Below are positions 54,463 to 63,738 of a stretch of DNA of 64,000 nucleotides, piece by piece. This stretch comes from Gynuella sunshinyii YC6258 (lineage in GTDB: Bacteria > Pseudomonadota > Gammaproteobacteria > Pseudomonadales > Natronospirillaceae), in NCBI RefSeq assembly GCF_000940805.1, contig NZ_CP007142.1:1774593-1838592 (forward strand). The letters are read 5' to 3'. The position numbers were made by a program, and so were the translations under genes. Each line of letters begins with the position of its first letter. Position 1 is the stretch's first letter. The notes under the pieces were generated by a model that made no database searches, had not been told where the DNA came from, and saw only the letters and a program-made list of their open reading frames with translations.

Positions 54463-55251
54463 ATGAGAGCAAACAAACTCAGGCAGATCTGGGCTGAAGG
54501 CAATGCTGTCGTGAATGGCTGGCTGGCCATTCCCAACTCCTTTTCTGCAGAAACAATGGCCCATCAGGGCTGGGACTCGCTGACAATAGACCTGCAGCAC
54601 GGGGTGAACGATTACCTGGCTGCGGTGAACATGCTCACTGCCATTTCGACAACCGATACGGTGCCGGTGGTACGGGTGCCCTGGCTTGATCCGGGTATTC
54701 TCATGAAGATGCTGGATGCCGGAGCCTATGGGGTGATCTGTCCAATGATCAATACTGCGGAGGATGCCGAAAAACTGGTGGCCTCTACTCATTATCCGCC
54801 GCGTGGTACCCGTAGTTTCGGGCCTATACGGGCGTTTCTCTATGGCGGGCAGGATTATCCAGACCATGCCAACGATACCATTGTCACTTTTGCCATGATC
54901 GAAACCCGGCAGGGGCTGGACAATCTTGAAGAAATTCTCAAGGTCGATGGCCTGGATGCCATTTACATTGGTCCTTCCGACCTATCACTGGCGCTGGGCT
55001 GTAAGCCGACCTTCGATGATGTTGAACCGCCGGTGGTGGAGGCTATCGAATACATTCTGGCCAAGTGTCAGGAGCGTGGTCTGGTCGCCGGAATCCATAA
55101 TGGCACCCCGGAATTCGCCTTAAAACGGGTCGCCATGGGGTTTCAGTTTGTCACCATTTCCTCTGATGCAAGACTGATGGCAGCCGGGGCCCAGCAGGTA
55201 CTGGGCAGGATGCATCAGGGCATGGGATCTGGCGGAAGCGGCGGTTATTGA
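54463..55251 (+). CDS. garL: HpcH/HpaI-family aldolase, probable 5-keto-4-deoxyglucarate aldolase
   Basis: 262 residues. ATG at 54463 is preferred over the adjacent ATG at 54460 because of its spacing from GAAGAGG. The class II aldolase motifs are SLTIDLQHGVND (catalytic His), VPVVRVPWLDPGILMKMLDA, VICPMINTAEDAEK, IETRQGLDNLEEIL (metal Glu) and YIGPSDLSLALG (metal Asp). Most GarL/HpaI proteins have GEH where this has LQH, so it belongs to another subgroup. The garL role, making pyruvate and tartronate semialdehyde, comes from the gene context. Confidence 0.82.
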   Translation: MRANKLRQIWAEGNAVVNGWLAIPNSFSAETMAHQGWDSLTIDLQHGVNDYLAAVNMLTAISTTDTVPVVRVPWLDPGILMKMLDAGAYGVICPMINTAEDAEKLVASTHYPPRGTRSFGPIRAFLYGGQDYPDHANDTIVTFAMIETRQGLDNLEEILKVDGLDAIYIGPSDLSLALGCKPTFDDVEPPVVEAIEYILAKCQERGLVAGIHNGTPEFALKRVAMGFQFVTISSDARLMAAGAQQVLGRMHQGMGSGGSGGY

Positions 55252-55330
55252 GCTGAAAAGCGGTGGCAAAGCGATGCTGAGATGGTCCGCCGCTTTGTCC
55301 CATTCATGACACGATTATGAGGCAAATATT

Positions 55331-56212
55331 ATGAGTAAACTTGGATTCATTGGTCTGGGCATCATGGGAACTCCGATGGCCGGCCACCTTCTGCGTGCCG
55401 GTCATGAGGTATTCCTGAATACCACCAGAGAGGTTCCCGCAGACCTTATCGCAGCCGGTGGCAAACCCTGCGCCTGCGGACGTGAAGTGGCAGAAAAGGC
55501 TGATGTTATTTTTATTATGGTTCCCGATACGCCACATGTTGAGGCGGTATTGTTTGCTGCCGGCGGAGTGACCGAAGGTTTGTCGGCTGGAAAAATCGTC
55601 GTTGATATGAGTTCCATCTCTCCTCTGGCAACCAAAGAATTTGCCCGCAAGGTGAATGACCTGGGCTGTCAGTACCTTGACGCACCGGTTTCCGGCGGTG
55701 AAGTCGGTGCCACCAATGGTACCTTGTCGATTATGGTCGGTGGCTCGCAGGAGACTTTTGATGCCATCAAACCGCTGTTTGAACTGATGGGTCAAAACAT
55801 TACCCTGGTGGGTGGCAATGGCGATGGTCAGACTGCCAAAGTGGCCAACCAGATTATTGTGGCCTTAAATATCGAAGCCGTCGGTGAAGCATTGGTGTTT
55901 GCCGCCAAAGCCGGAGCTGATCCGGCTAAAGTACGTTCTGCGCTGATGGGCGGGTTTGCCTCTTCCAAGATCCTGGAAGTACATGGCGAGCGAATGGTGA
56001 AACGGACCTTTGATCCGGGATTCCGCATCTCTCTGCACCAGAAAGACCTGAACCTGGCCCTGAGCAGCGCTCGTGAGTTGGGGGTTTCCCTGCCGAATAC
56101 TGCCACTGCACAGGAGTTATTTAATGCCTGTAGTGCCCATGGTGGTTCCAACTGGGATCATTCCGCCATGATCAGAGCATTGGAAACACTGGCCAACTAC
56201 CAAATCAGCTGA
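55331..56212 (+). CDS. garR: Tartronate semialdehyde reductase
   Basis: Reduces tartronate semialdehyde (2-hydroxy-3-oxopropionate) to D-glycerate with NAD(P)H. 293 residues, like E. coli GarR. The Rossmann motif GFIGLGIMGTPMAGHLLRAGH, the substrate motif DAPVSGGEVGATNGTLSIMV and the catalytic Lys in GQTAKVANQIIVALN are all intact. It is third in the gudD-garL-garR unit and is followed by MITE-like copy 3. Confidence 0.94.
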   Translation: MSKLGFIGLGIMGTPMAGHLLRAGHEVFLNTTREVPADLIAAGGKPCACGREVAEKADVIFIMVPDTPHVEAVLFAAGGVTEGLSAGKIVVDMSSISPLATKEFARKVNDLGCQYLDAPVSGGEVGATNGTLSIMVGGSQETFDAIKPLFELMGQNITLVGGNGDGQTAKVANQIIVALNIEAVGEALVFAAKAGADPAKVRSALMGGFASSKILEVHGERMVKRTFDPGFRISLHQKDLNLALSSARELGVSLPNTATAQELFNACSAHGGSNWDHSAMIRALETLANYQIS

Positions 56213-56222
56213 TTACACAGTA

Positions 56223-56328
56223 CTTAACCCGGCGGGCATTTTGGCCGGGTTAAGTGAGCGATGCAGAGATGCACCGCAGCGCTCATCAAAACGATCAGGA
56301 TGATTTGTTTGGTGGCTGGCTAATAACC
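56223..56328 (+). mobile_element. MITE-like element, copy 3 (internally deleted)
   Basis: The left part carries an 11-bp hairpin CTTAACCCGGC (56223-56233) and GCCGGGTTAAG (56244-56254), then a stretch like copy 1 (GAGATGCACCG, 56267-56277). The right part (GATCAGGATGATTTGTTTGG, 56293-56312, and onward) matches the distal end of copy 1. The middle of about 100 bases is missing. The stem lies 11 bases past the garR stop and may also serve as its terminator. Confidence 0.6.
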
Positions 56329-56349
56329 AACCGTGTTATCCGGGAGAGT

Positions 56350-56381
56350 CTGGCAGATTAAGTGGCTGGCAGATTCAGTGG
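56350..56381. repeat. 16-bp tandem duplication
   Basis: CTGGCAGATTAAGTGG (56350-56365) is followed directly by CTGGCAGATTCAGTGG (56366-56381), one base different. No function is evident. Confidence 0.75.
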
Positions 56382-56433
56382 CAGGCACCATGATCTGCGG
56401 ATGTGATGCCAGGTACCCCTGTACCACTTGTCG

Positions 56434-57105
56434 TTAATGGCAATCCCGGCCTTGGTTTTCCGTTTCGCATTGATGCGTTGCGTCTGTTCGGGACGCCGCT
56501 GACTTAATGGTCAGAAAGCCTGACCATACCCGGGTGGCGGTGGTGACATAACAGATGCCGGCGAAGATCCACGCCAGCAGACTGAAGTGTTCCGGCAGCA
56601 GGCAGAATGCCACAAAAAACAAAATGGTTTCGGTGCCTTCCGCCAGTCCATCCAGATAGTGAAATCCTTTGTTCTGATATATCAGACTCTTCAGGTGGAG
56701 CTTTTCCGCCATAATGGCAAATGCCAGAAAGCTTGATCCTGTCCCCATAAACCCGAATAACAGGGCACATGCAGCCAGGGCATTGTGTTGTGGTGCCGCC
56801 AGCGCAAAACCCAAGACCACGGCGGCATAAAAGATAAAATCCAGCACGATATCGAGAAAGGCACCGTGATCGGTGCTGCTGTGCAGGCGCGCCAGTTCGC
56901 CGTCCAGACCATCGGCGATCCGGTTCAGGGTGATAACCAGCAATGCCAGCAGATAGTGTTGGGTTGCCAACAGTGGTACGGCCAGCAGACCAATGGCAAA
57001 GCCGGCCAGAGTGACCTCATTGGCTTTGATGCCGGCGGCTGCCATTCTGGTGGCGAGAAAGCGCCAGGGCCGTTTCAGCAGTGGCAGTGTCCAGCGGTCA
57101 AGCAT
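56434..57105 (-). CDS. ynjF: CDP-alcohol phosphatidyltransferase-family membrane protein, YnjF-like
   Basis: 223 residues with about six TM helices. The CDP-alcohol phosphatidyltransferase signature D-G-x2-A-R-x8-G-x3-D-x3-D is present as DGLDGELARLHSSTDHGAFLDIVLD (about 67-91; the first Asp of the motif is in NRIADGLDGELAR). The product may be a phospholipid-like compound, unspecified. It overlaps the ATPase gene by 8 bases, and E. coli has the same gene at the end of its ynjABCDEF row. Confidence 0.85.
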   Translation of the reverse strand: MLDRWTLPLLKRPWRFLATRMAAAGIKANEVTLAGFAIGLLAVPLLATQHYLLALLVITLNRIADGLDGELARLHSSTDHGAFLDIVLDFIFYAAVVLGFALAAPQHNALAACALLFGFMGTGSSFLAFAIMAEKLHLKSLIYQNKGFHYLDGLAEGTETILFFVAFCLLPEHFSLLAWIFAGICYVTTATRVWSGFLTIKSAASRTDATHQCETENQGRDCH

Positions 57106-57739
57106 GGTTATTCTCCAGTTGAATCAGTTGTCCGTATTCCGGCCGGTCCTGGGAGTCATGGGTCACCAGCAACGCCGGTATCTGTCGCTCGCGAATCAGG
57201 TCAAAGACAAATTGACGAAACTGCGAGCGCAGTTGCTGATCGAGTTTATTAAAGGGTTCATCGAGGAGGATGGCTTTGGGCTGTGACAGCAGCGTCCGCA
57301 ACAGACTGATGCGGGCCCGTTGACCTCCCGACAGTGTATCAATACGGCGGCGTTCGAAACCCGCCAGCCCGGCTTCCTGAAGGGCGGTTTCAATTTGCAA
57401 CTGCCGCTCTCTGCGGTGAGTGCCCGGCGGAATGCCGAAGGCCATGTTTTCGAACACATTCATATGCGGAAACAGCAGATCGTCCTGAAACAGAGTACCG
57501 ATATGTCGTTGTTCCATGGGCAGGTCATGAATGGCCTTGCCATTCAGCAGGATCTGTCCCTGTAGTGAGAAGTCATGGCTCAGACTTCCATTGATCGCGG
57601 CCAGCAGGGTGGATTTGCCGCAACCGCTGGGGCCCATCACTGTAGCGATGGCCCCGGCCGGAATATCCAGATCGAAATGTTGGATTAACGGCGCCCGTCC
57701 AGCGGTGGTGATGGTGAGGTCTTGCAGAATCAGCGTCAT
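57098..57739 (-). CDS. ynjD: ABC transporter ATP-binding protein, YnjD-like
   Basis: 213 residues. ATG at 57739 overlaps the permease stop in an ATGA arrangement; the frame upstream to 57769 is open only by chance. Walker A MGPSGCGKST, signature LSGGQRARISLLR, Walker B ILLDEPFNKLD and the switch HDS (VTHDSQDRPEYGQ) are complete. It energises the importer with the YnjC-like permease and YnjB-like binding protein. Confidence 0.88.
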   Translation of the reverse strand: MTLILQDLTITTAGRAPLIQHFDLDIPAGAIATVMGPSGCGKSTLLAAINGSLSHDFSLQGQILLNGKAIHDLPMEQRHIGTLFQDDLLFPHMNVFENMAFGIPPGTHRRERQLQIETALQEAGLAGFERRRIDTLSGGQRARISLLRTLLSQPKAILLDEPFNKLDQQLRSQFRQFVFDLIRERQIPALLVTHDSQDRPEYGQLIQLENNHA

Positions 57740-59421
57740 GAATGTCGGTTTCCATAAGCGGGCCAGCACAATGCCAGAGTATAGCCGGCCAGAGGTATCA
57801 GCAGTTGCCAGAGCACGTAAACGGAAGCTACCCGGCGGTCACTGCCGCTGGCCAGACTGACGGCTTCAGTGGTGATGGTGGGAATCCGTCCGGCACCGAC
57901 ATACACCGTTACCAGATATTGTGCCACGCTGACTGCAAATCCCACCGACATGGTCAGCAGCAGCGGACGCGTCAACAGCGCCCGTTTGACCTGCCAGAAG
58001 GCACGCCAGCGGGAGCGACACAAGGCGATGGCCAGGGTCTGGTAACGTTCGTCAAAAGCCCGATAAGGGCCGGCCAGGGTCAAAAAGGTATAGGGCAGCA
58101 CGAAGATCAGGTGAGCGCCGATCAGGCTGATCCGGCTGGCTTCCAGATGCAGGGTCAGCAATAAGGTTTGCAATCCGAATACGAAGGCAATCTGTGGAAT
58201 CAACAGTGGCAGGTACAACAGCCATAGAGTGCGACTGGGATCGAACCGTGCATTGCGGCGTTTCAGCACCTGCTCGTATTCGAGACAACCGACCACCAGT
58301 ACTATGGCAATCAGCACCGAGCCCATCCCGGCCAGTAGGGTGTTCCAAAATGGCTGCTGTAGCTGTTCCAGGCTGGCCAGCCAGTAGCGTCCGCTCCATT
58401 GCGACGGTAGTGCATCGGGAAAACGCCAGCGTCGGGTCACGCTCCACAATATGGTGACCAGCAGATTAAGGCCGGTAATGATCAGCAGACCGGCAGCTAC
58501 CGGAGCAGCCAGTGGTCTGAGTATTTTCAGATAACTGCTGCGCCGGCCATTGATCAGCCATCCGCGACAGCACCGTTGCATGAGTTTCTCCATGACCAGT
58601 ACCACTATCACAGCCAGTGCACAGATCAGCAGTAATAACGTGGCAGCAGCAGAGGCCGTGAGCCGCTGTTGCAAATCCGGGTCGTTAAACCAGCGGTGGA
58701 TCAGCACCGCAAAGGTTGGCGGCGTGGTCGGTCCCGTCACTAGCGCCAGTTCCACTGTTGACAGCGAATAAACCAGTACCGCCAGCGCCGGCAGACGCAG
58801 TTGTGGCCACAGCTGTGGCAGCAGAATCTTGAGCCAGCTCTGGTACTGATCGTAACCCAGACTGCGGGCCACCGTCAGACTTTGCCGGATGGCCAGCTGA
58901 TGTACCGCTGACAAACTCATTAGCAACAGGAAGGGCAATTCTTTGAGCGTCAGGGTGAGAATCAGGCTGAAGCCGGCCGGATCTTTGACCAGCAACCAGT
59001 CCGGCGGGGTTTCAAAACCGCTCAAACCCGGCGAGATCCATCGCATCAGCCAGCCACTCGGTGCGATCAGCAGAGCCAGCCCGGCAGCAAACGCCACGTG
59101 AGGAAATGCCAGTACCGGTGCCAGTAACCATTGAATGATCCGCCAGAAGCGGGTGTCGTAGAGCAGCATTAACAGCAGCAGGCTCAACAGCGTGGCGAGT
59201 ATTGCCGATAACAGTCCGGTTTTGAGGGTCAGCCACAGGGCGCTGGCCGCCGATGGGTGATTGAACACCTGTTGCCATGGATTCAGGCTCAGTTGGTGAG
59301 CCCCGATGGCCGGCAGATATCCCACTGCCGGCAACCAGGTGGCAAACAGACCAAACCCCAGTGGCAGCAGGAACGCTGCCAGAGTCAGTCGTGGAAACCA
59401 ACGCAGGTGACTGTTGTTCAA
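57736..59421 (-). CDS. ynjC: Fused two-domain ABC permease, YnjC-like
   Basis: TTG at 59421, just after the binding-protein stop with an AAGG..AGG stretch ahead, is the likely start (561 residues); the frame extends to 59487 but would overlap ynjB by 56 bases. About 12 TM helices form two homologous halves, each with an EAA-like loop: TVARSLGYDQYQSWLKILLP and ALCRSRWRAFWQVKRALL. This FbpB/ThiP-like fusion is characteristic of YnjC (511 residues in E. coli). Confidence 0.85.
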   Translation of the reverse strand: MNNSHLRWFPRLTLAAFLLPLGFGLFATWLPAVGYLPAIGAHQLSLNPWQQVFNHPSAASALWLTLKTGLLSAILATLLSLLLLMLLYDTRFWRIIQWLLAPVLAFPHVAFAAGLALLIAPSGWLMRWISPGLSGFETPPDWLLVKDPAGFSLILTLTLKELPFLLLMSLSAVHQLAIRQSLTVARSLGYDQYQSWLKILLPQLWPQLRLPALAVLVYSLSTVELALVTGPTTPPTFAVLIHRWFNDPDLQQRLTASAAATLLLLICALAVIVVLVMEKLMQRCCRGWLINGRRSSYLKILRPLAAPVAAGLLIITGLNLLVTILWSVTRRWRFPDALPSQWSGRYWLASLEQLQQPFWNTLLAGMGSVLIAIVLVVGCLEYEQVLKRRNARFDPSRTLWLLYLPLLIPQIAFVFGLQTLLLTLHLEASRISLIGAHLIFVLPYTFLTLAGPYRAFDERYQTLAIALCRSRWRAFWQVKRALLTRPLLLTMSVGFAVSVAQYLVTVYVGAGRIPTITTEAVSLASGSDRRVASVYVLWQLLIPLAGYTLALCWPAYGNRHS

Positions 59422-59431
59422 TACCTGGGCC

Positions 59432-60631
59432 TTAATGTGCGTAGCGTTGCTGCCAGGCCTGCTCCAGTGGTTCCACCCAGCTGACATGGGGCTCCGGAAT
59501 CACGTTAGCCAGATCCTGCGCTGATAGTGCTGCTTTGCCAGCTGGCAGGGCATCGAACAACGCTTTGTCAGCACTGCTGAGCTTGTCCATGGAGAGCACC
59601 GTGGGATCACCCCAGACCTGAGTATCTGCTTTATGAGCCTGGGCTTGTGGTGACATAAGAAAATCGGCTACGACCATGGCTGCTGCTTTGGCTGAGGCGT
59701 TGAATGGAATGGCGACGAAGTGAGTATTGGCGATGGTGCCGCTGCGGTGCACATAACTGCGGATGCTGTCTGGCAATTCGCCGCTGTTGATGGCATTGCT
59801 GGCGTCGTTGGGATTGAACGACAGGGAAATATCAATTTCGCCATCATTCAATAACTGCTGCATCTCTGCGGATCCCGAGGTAAAGGTTTTACCCTGACGC
59901 CACATCAGTGGATGGAGCTGGTCCAGAAAGTCCCATAAAGGTTTGGTCACCTGGTCGAAATCCACCTCGCTGACGGGTTTGGACAATACCTTTGGATCCT
60001 GAGCCAGTTCATAAAGTGCCTGTTTCAGAAACGTGGTGCCGTGAAACGCTGGAGGAGCCGGATAGGTCATACGCCCCGGATGCTGGCGGGCAAATGCCAG
60101 CAGCTCAGTCATGCTCCGTGGCGGCTGGCTGATTCTGGCGGAGTCATACATAAACACCAGCTGTGCCATGCCCCAGGGGGCTTCGAGGTTGTCCACCGGG
60201 GTGGTGAAGTCATACAGCGTGGTGATCTTGTGTTCGGTGTCCACCAACGCATAGTTCGGCAAGTCCTGGGTAAACGGGCCGTATAACAGACTATTTGCTT
60301 TCATGGCACGAAAGTTTTCGCCATTTATCCAGATCAGGTCGACGGTACCATCGGTTGTCCGGCCGGCGGTTTTTTCCGCCAGGATGCGACTGACCACATC
60401 GGCCGCATCATTGATTTTGACCTGTTCGAGTTTGATGCCGTAACGCTGGTTTACTTCCTTGCCGGCCCAGCGAATATAATCGTTGATGGTTTCCGATCCA
60501 CCCCAGGCGTTAAAGTAGACCGTCTGGCCTCGGGCCTGTTGTTGAATCTGCTGCCAGTCGGCCGCCAGAGTATGACCGGACAGCACGGCTGTCAGGGTGA
60601 CAAAAAAAAGAGCTGCGAGACGTATGCGCAT
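59432..60631 (-). CDS. ynjB: ABC substrate-binding protein, YnjB-like
   Basis: ATG at 60631 gives a signal peptide (MRIRLAALFFVTLTAVLSGHTLA) and 399 residues; the frame upstream to 60685 is not needed. The mature N-terminus QARGQTVYFNAWGGSETINDY matches YnjB (388 residues in E. coli), in the iron/thiamine-type binding-protein superfamily. The ligand of the YnjBCD system has not been established. It is first in the ynjBCDF unit. Confidence 0.87.
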   Translation of the reverse strand: MRIRLAALFFVTLTAVLSGHTLAADWQQIQQQARGQTVYFNAWGGSETINDYIRWAGKEVNQRYGIKLEQVKINDAADVVSRILAEKTAGRTTDGTVDLIWINGENFRAMKANSLLYGPFTQDLPNYALVDTEHKITTLYDFTTPVDNLEAPWGMAQLVFMYDSARISQPPRSMTELLAFARQHPGRMTYPAPPAFHGTTFLKQALYELAQDPKVLSKPVSEVDFDQVTKPLWDFLDQLHPLMWRQGKTFTSGSAEMQQLLNDGEIDISLSFNPNDASNAINSGELPDSIRSYVHRSGTIANTHFVAIPFNASAKAAAMVVADFLMSPQAQAHKADTQVWGDPTVLSMDKLSSADKALFDALPAGKAALSAQDLANVIPEPHVSWVEPLEQAWQQRYAH

Positions 60632-60794
60632 GAAGAAGTCCTTGGTTAAAAAGAGTCGTTGCGTATTGGGACAGCAACAGGGCAATAAAGTTCCCTTGAC
60701 TGCGGGTGTCGTGCATGACCTGCTTATCGTCCGGATTACCGCTACAATTGTTCACATTCGTATCTTTCCTTCAATTATTTATTAAGGCGCGCCG

Positions 60795-63599
60795 ATGACC
60801 GAATTCCAAACCTGGCTGGACAGCCAGACCGTCACCGTCTCCGACACCCTGATGAGCTGGCTGAACCGGGTCTGGCCATTGTCGTTATTTGTGCAGCAGC
60901 AACTCAAGGCGCACCCTGATTGGCTGGACTGGTTACAGCAGCAGCTTGATCAACCCCTTCCTCCGGAACAGCAGTTACAGCGGCTGTTGGCCGATGAAGG
61001 TGACGAAAAAGCCGTCATGAAACTGCTGCGTGACTGGCGCAATCGTTATCAGATGCTGGTGATTCTGAAAGACTTCAATGGCGTCCTGGACCCTGAAGCA
61101 TTGACGGCGGAACTGACTCGCCTGGCTGAGACGGCCGTCAATGAAACGCTGATCTGGATAGAAAAACAGTTTTTGGAAAAACATGGTACCCCGGCATTGT
61201 GTCCTTATTCCGACCAACCTCAAAGACTGTGTGTGGTGGCCATGGGCAAGTTTGGCGCGACGGAGTTGAATCTGTCGTCGGATATCGACCTGATGTTTGC
61301 GTTTCCAACAGAAGGAGAGGCAAGTGGTGGTCTGAGCCACAGTGAATACTTCATTAAACAGAGCCGAAAACTGGTGCAGTTACTGGATACCCAAACCGCT
61401 GATGGTTTTGTCTATCGGGTCGATATTCGGCTGCGGCCCTGGGGGCAGAGCGGGCCCGTGGCCGCCAACTTCAATTTCATGCGTAATTACTACCGGGAGC
61501 AGGGTCGGGACTGGGAGCGTTATGCCCTGATCAAGGCCAGAGTCGTCGCCGGTGACGAACAGGCAAGCGTTCAGTTAATGCAGGTTTTCAATGAGTTCGT
61601 CTATCGCCGTTATGTGGATTTTCAAGCTTTGACCGCACTGCGCAGCATGAAAGCCATGATCGCCATGGAAGTTCGCAAACAGGGCCGGGATAACAACATC
61701 AAACTGGGTTCCGGCGGTATTCGGGAAGTGGAATTTATTGTCCAGGCGGTTCAGATGATTCGTGGCGGTCAGGACCTGAATCTGCAACAACCCAATATCT
61801 GGCGTATCTGCCAGGTGATCCGTGACAATCAGTACCTGCCGGAAGAAGTGGTGGATGAGTTGCGCCGGGACTATGACCTGTTGCGTCGGGTGGAGCATGC
61901 TCTGCAGGCCTGGCAGGACAAGCAGACTCAGTTGCTGCCCGATGATGACAGTGGCTGGCGGCGGCTGACTGAGGTGTTGGGATTGACGGGGATTGATGAA
62001 ACCAAACAGCTTATTCAGCAATGCCGGCAGCGTATTTCCGACCATTTTGATCGTTTTATTGCTGCCGATGAGGTGACCGAAGGGCAGGAATATCAGCCCT
62101 GGATTGAGGCCTGGCAACGACAGGATCTCAGTCTGATACCCGACGCCGGGCTTCAGGCGGAGATTCAGGCATATATCAACAGTGATCCGGTCAGCCGCAT
62201 GCAGACTGAAAGCCGGGAACGGCTGGATGCGCTGTTTCCGCTGTTGCTAAAGGAACTGTCAGCATTCAATCAGCCAATGGTAGTCTGGCAGCGGGTGCAG
62301 AAATTCCTCGATGCCATACTTCGCCGCAGTGTGTACATGCTGTTGCTGAGGGAGCACCCCCATGCTCTGCGACAATTGCTGAAACTGATGAGCCTGAGCA
62401 GCTGGGTGGCAGAAATACTCCGTGATAAACCCTATTTGCTGGATGAACTGACCGATCAGGAAGCTTTGTATTCACTGCCCAGTCTGCGGCAGCTGAATGA
62501 TGAGTTAAGAGCCCACCTGCTGCGCTGGCCGGAGGATGACCTGGAACAGCAGATGGAAGTGCTGCGGCAGTTTCGTCATGGCCGTATGTTACGGGCGGCC
62601 GCCTGTGAGCTCACCGATGCATTGCCGCTGATGAAAATCAGTGACTATCTGGCACATACCGCTGAGGCGGTGGTCGGACAGAGCGTCTGGACCACCTGGC
62701 GGCAGTTGACCGCCAAATACGGCAGACCGATGAAAACCCGGGAAGAGCCCTGCAATCCCGATTTTATCGTGGTGGGCTATGGCAAACTCGGAGGTCTCGA
62801 ACTCAATTACGAGTCTGATCTCGATCTGGTGTATATCCACAATGCTCACGGACAATTGGAAACTGAAGGACCGAAAGTCATTGATAACAGTCTGTTTTTC
62901 GTTCGTCTGGGACAAAAGCTGACCCATACCCTGAGCGCACTGACGTCTTCCGGCACCCTGTATGAAGTGGATTTGCGTCTGCGGCCATCCGGTGGCAAGG
63001 GCCCATTAGTCAGCAGTCTGACGGCGTTTGAAAAATACCAGTTGCAGGATGCCTGGACCTGGGAACATCAGGCGCTGGTCAGAGCCCGCTGTATAGCCGG
63101 TGATGAGGAGCTGAAAGCCGCGTTTGAGGCCGTTCGGCATAAGGTGTTGTGCATACCGCGGGACGCTGAAAAGCTGCGTAACGAGGTTGTCGATATGCGG
63201 CAAAAAATGAGTGCTCACCTGAGCAGTCGTGCAAAAGGCAAAGACGATACCAAAGTATTTCACCTCAAACAGGATCCGGGAGGCATCGTCGATATTGAGT
63301 TTATGGTGCAGTACGGCGTACTGGCCCGCGCCTGTTTGTTGCCGGAGTTAACCCGTTGGACCGATAACGTGCGCCTGATTGAAAGCCTTGAACAAGCCGG
63401 TTTTTTTACCAAGGAGCAGGCGAGACAGCTGCTGGATGCTTATCTGGCTTATCGGGCTCAGGGTCATTACTGCATGTTACAGCAAAAGAGTTCGTTGCTT
63501 GAGACGCCTGAGGATCTCGAACGTTTTAATGAACATCGTCTGGCGGTTCGCACTATATGGACGACAGTGATGGAAACTGGAGAACAACAGCCTGGCTGA
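60795..63599 (+). CDS. glnE: Bifunctional glutamine synthetase adenylyltransferase/deadenylase
   Basis: Adds and removes AMP on glutamine synthetase in response to PII. It has 934 residues (E. coli 946). The N-terminal adenylyl-removing nucleotidyltransferase domain has MGKFGATELNLSSDIDLMF. The C-terminal transferase domain has GKLGGLELNYESDLDLVYIH, with SGGIREVEFIVQAVQ and PGGIVDIEFMVQYGVLAR as the paired helical PII-uridylyltransferase-like parts. ATG at 60795. ilvE follows after 139 bases. Confidence 0.96.
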   Translation: MTEFQTWLDSQTVTVSDTLMSWLNRVWPLSLFVQQQLKAHPDWLDWLQQQLDQPLPPEQQLQRLLADEGDEKAVMKLLRDWRNRYQMLVILKDFNGVLDPEALTAELTRLAETAVNETLIWIEKQFLEKHGTPALCPYSDQPQRLCVVAMGKFGATELNLSSDIDLMFAFPTEGEASGGLSHSEYFIKQSRKLVQLLDTQTADGFVYRVDIRLRPWGQSGPVAANFNFMRNYYREQGRDWERYALIKARVVAGDEQASVQLMQVFNEFVYRRYVDFQALTALRSMKAMIAMEVRKQGRDNNIKLGSGGIREVEFIVQAVQMIRGGQDLNLQQPNIWRICQVIRDNQYLPEEVVDELRRDYDLLRRVEHALQAWQDKQTQLLPDDDSGWRRLTEVLGLTGIDETKQLIQQCRQRISDHFDRFIAADEVTEGQEYQPWIEAWQRQDLSLIPDAGLQAEIQAYINSDPVSRMQTESRERLDALFPLLLKELSAFNQPMVVWQRVQKFLDAILRRSVYMLLLREHPHALRQLLKLMSLSSWVAEILRDKPYLLDELTDQEALYSLPSLRQLNDELRAHLLRWPEDDLEQQMEVLRQFRHGRMLRAAACELTDALPLMKISDYLAHTAEAVVGQSVWTTWRQLTAKYGRPMKTREEPCNPDFIVVGYGKLGGLELNYESDLDLVYIHNAHGQLETEGPKVIDNSLFFVRLGQKLTHTLSALTSSGTLYEVDLRLRPSGGKGPLVSSLTAFEKYQLQDAWTWEHQALVRARCIAGDEELKAAFEAVRHKVLCIPRDAEKLRNEVVDMRQKMSAHLSSRAKGKDDTKVFHLKQDPGGIVDIEFMVQYGVLARACLLPELTRWTDNVRLIESLEQAGFFTKEQARQLLDAYLAYRAQGHYCMLQQKSSLLETPEDLERFNEHRLAVRTIWTTVMETGEQQPG

Positions 63600-63696
63600 A
63601 TTCTGCCGTTGTTGAAGAAATTGACGTGCTTTTTGATCCCAGCCGGTTGTCAGATGTGGAGGTAAGTTTATACACTGCCCGGCTCGAATAACCAAT

Positions 63697-63722
63697 GACC
63701 TGCTGCACTCAAGCGGCAGGTC
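63697..63722 (+). promoter_or_regulatory. Hairpin just upstream of ilvE
   Basis: GACCTGCTGC (63697-63706) pairs with GCGGCAGGTC (63713-63722) with one wobble and a six-base loop. It ends 16 bases before the ilvE start and directly precedes the ribosome-binding site. It could be the glnE terminator or affect ilvE translation. Confidence 0.45.
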
Positions 63723-63738
63723 TGACAGGAGACGTAAC

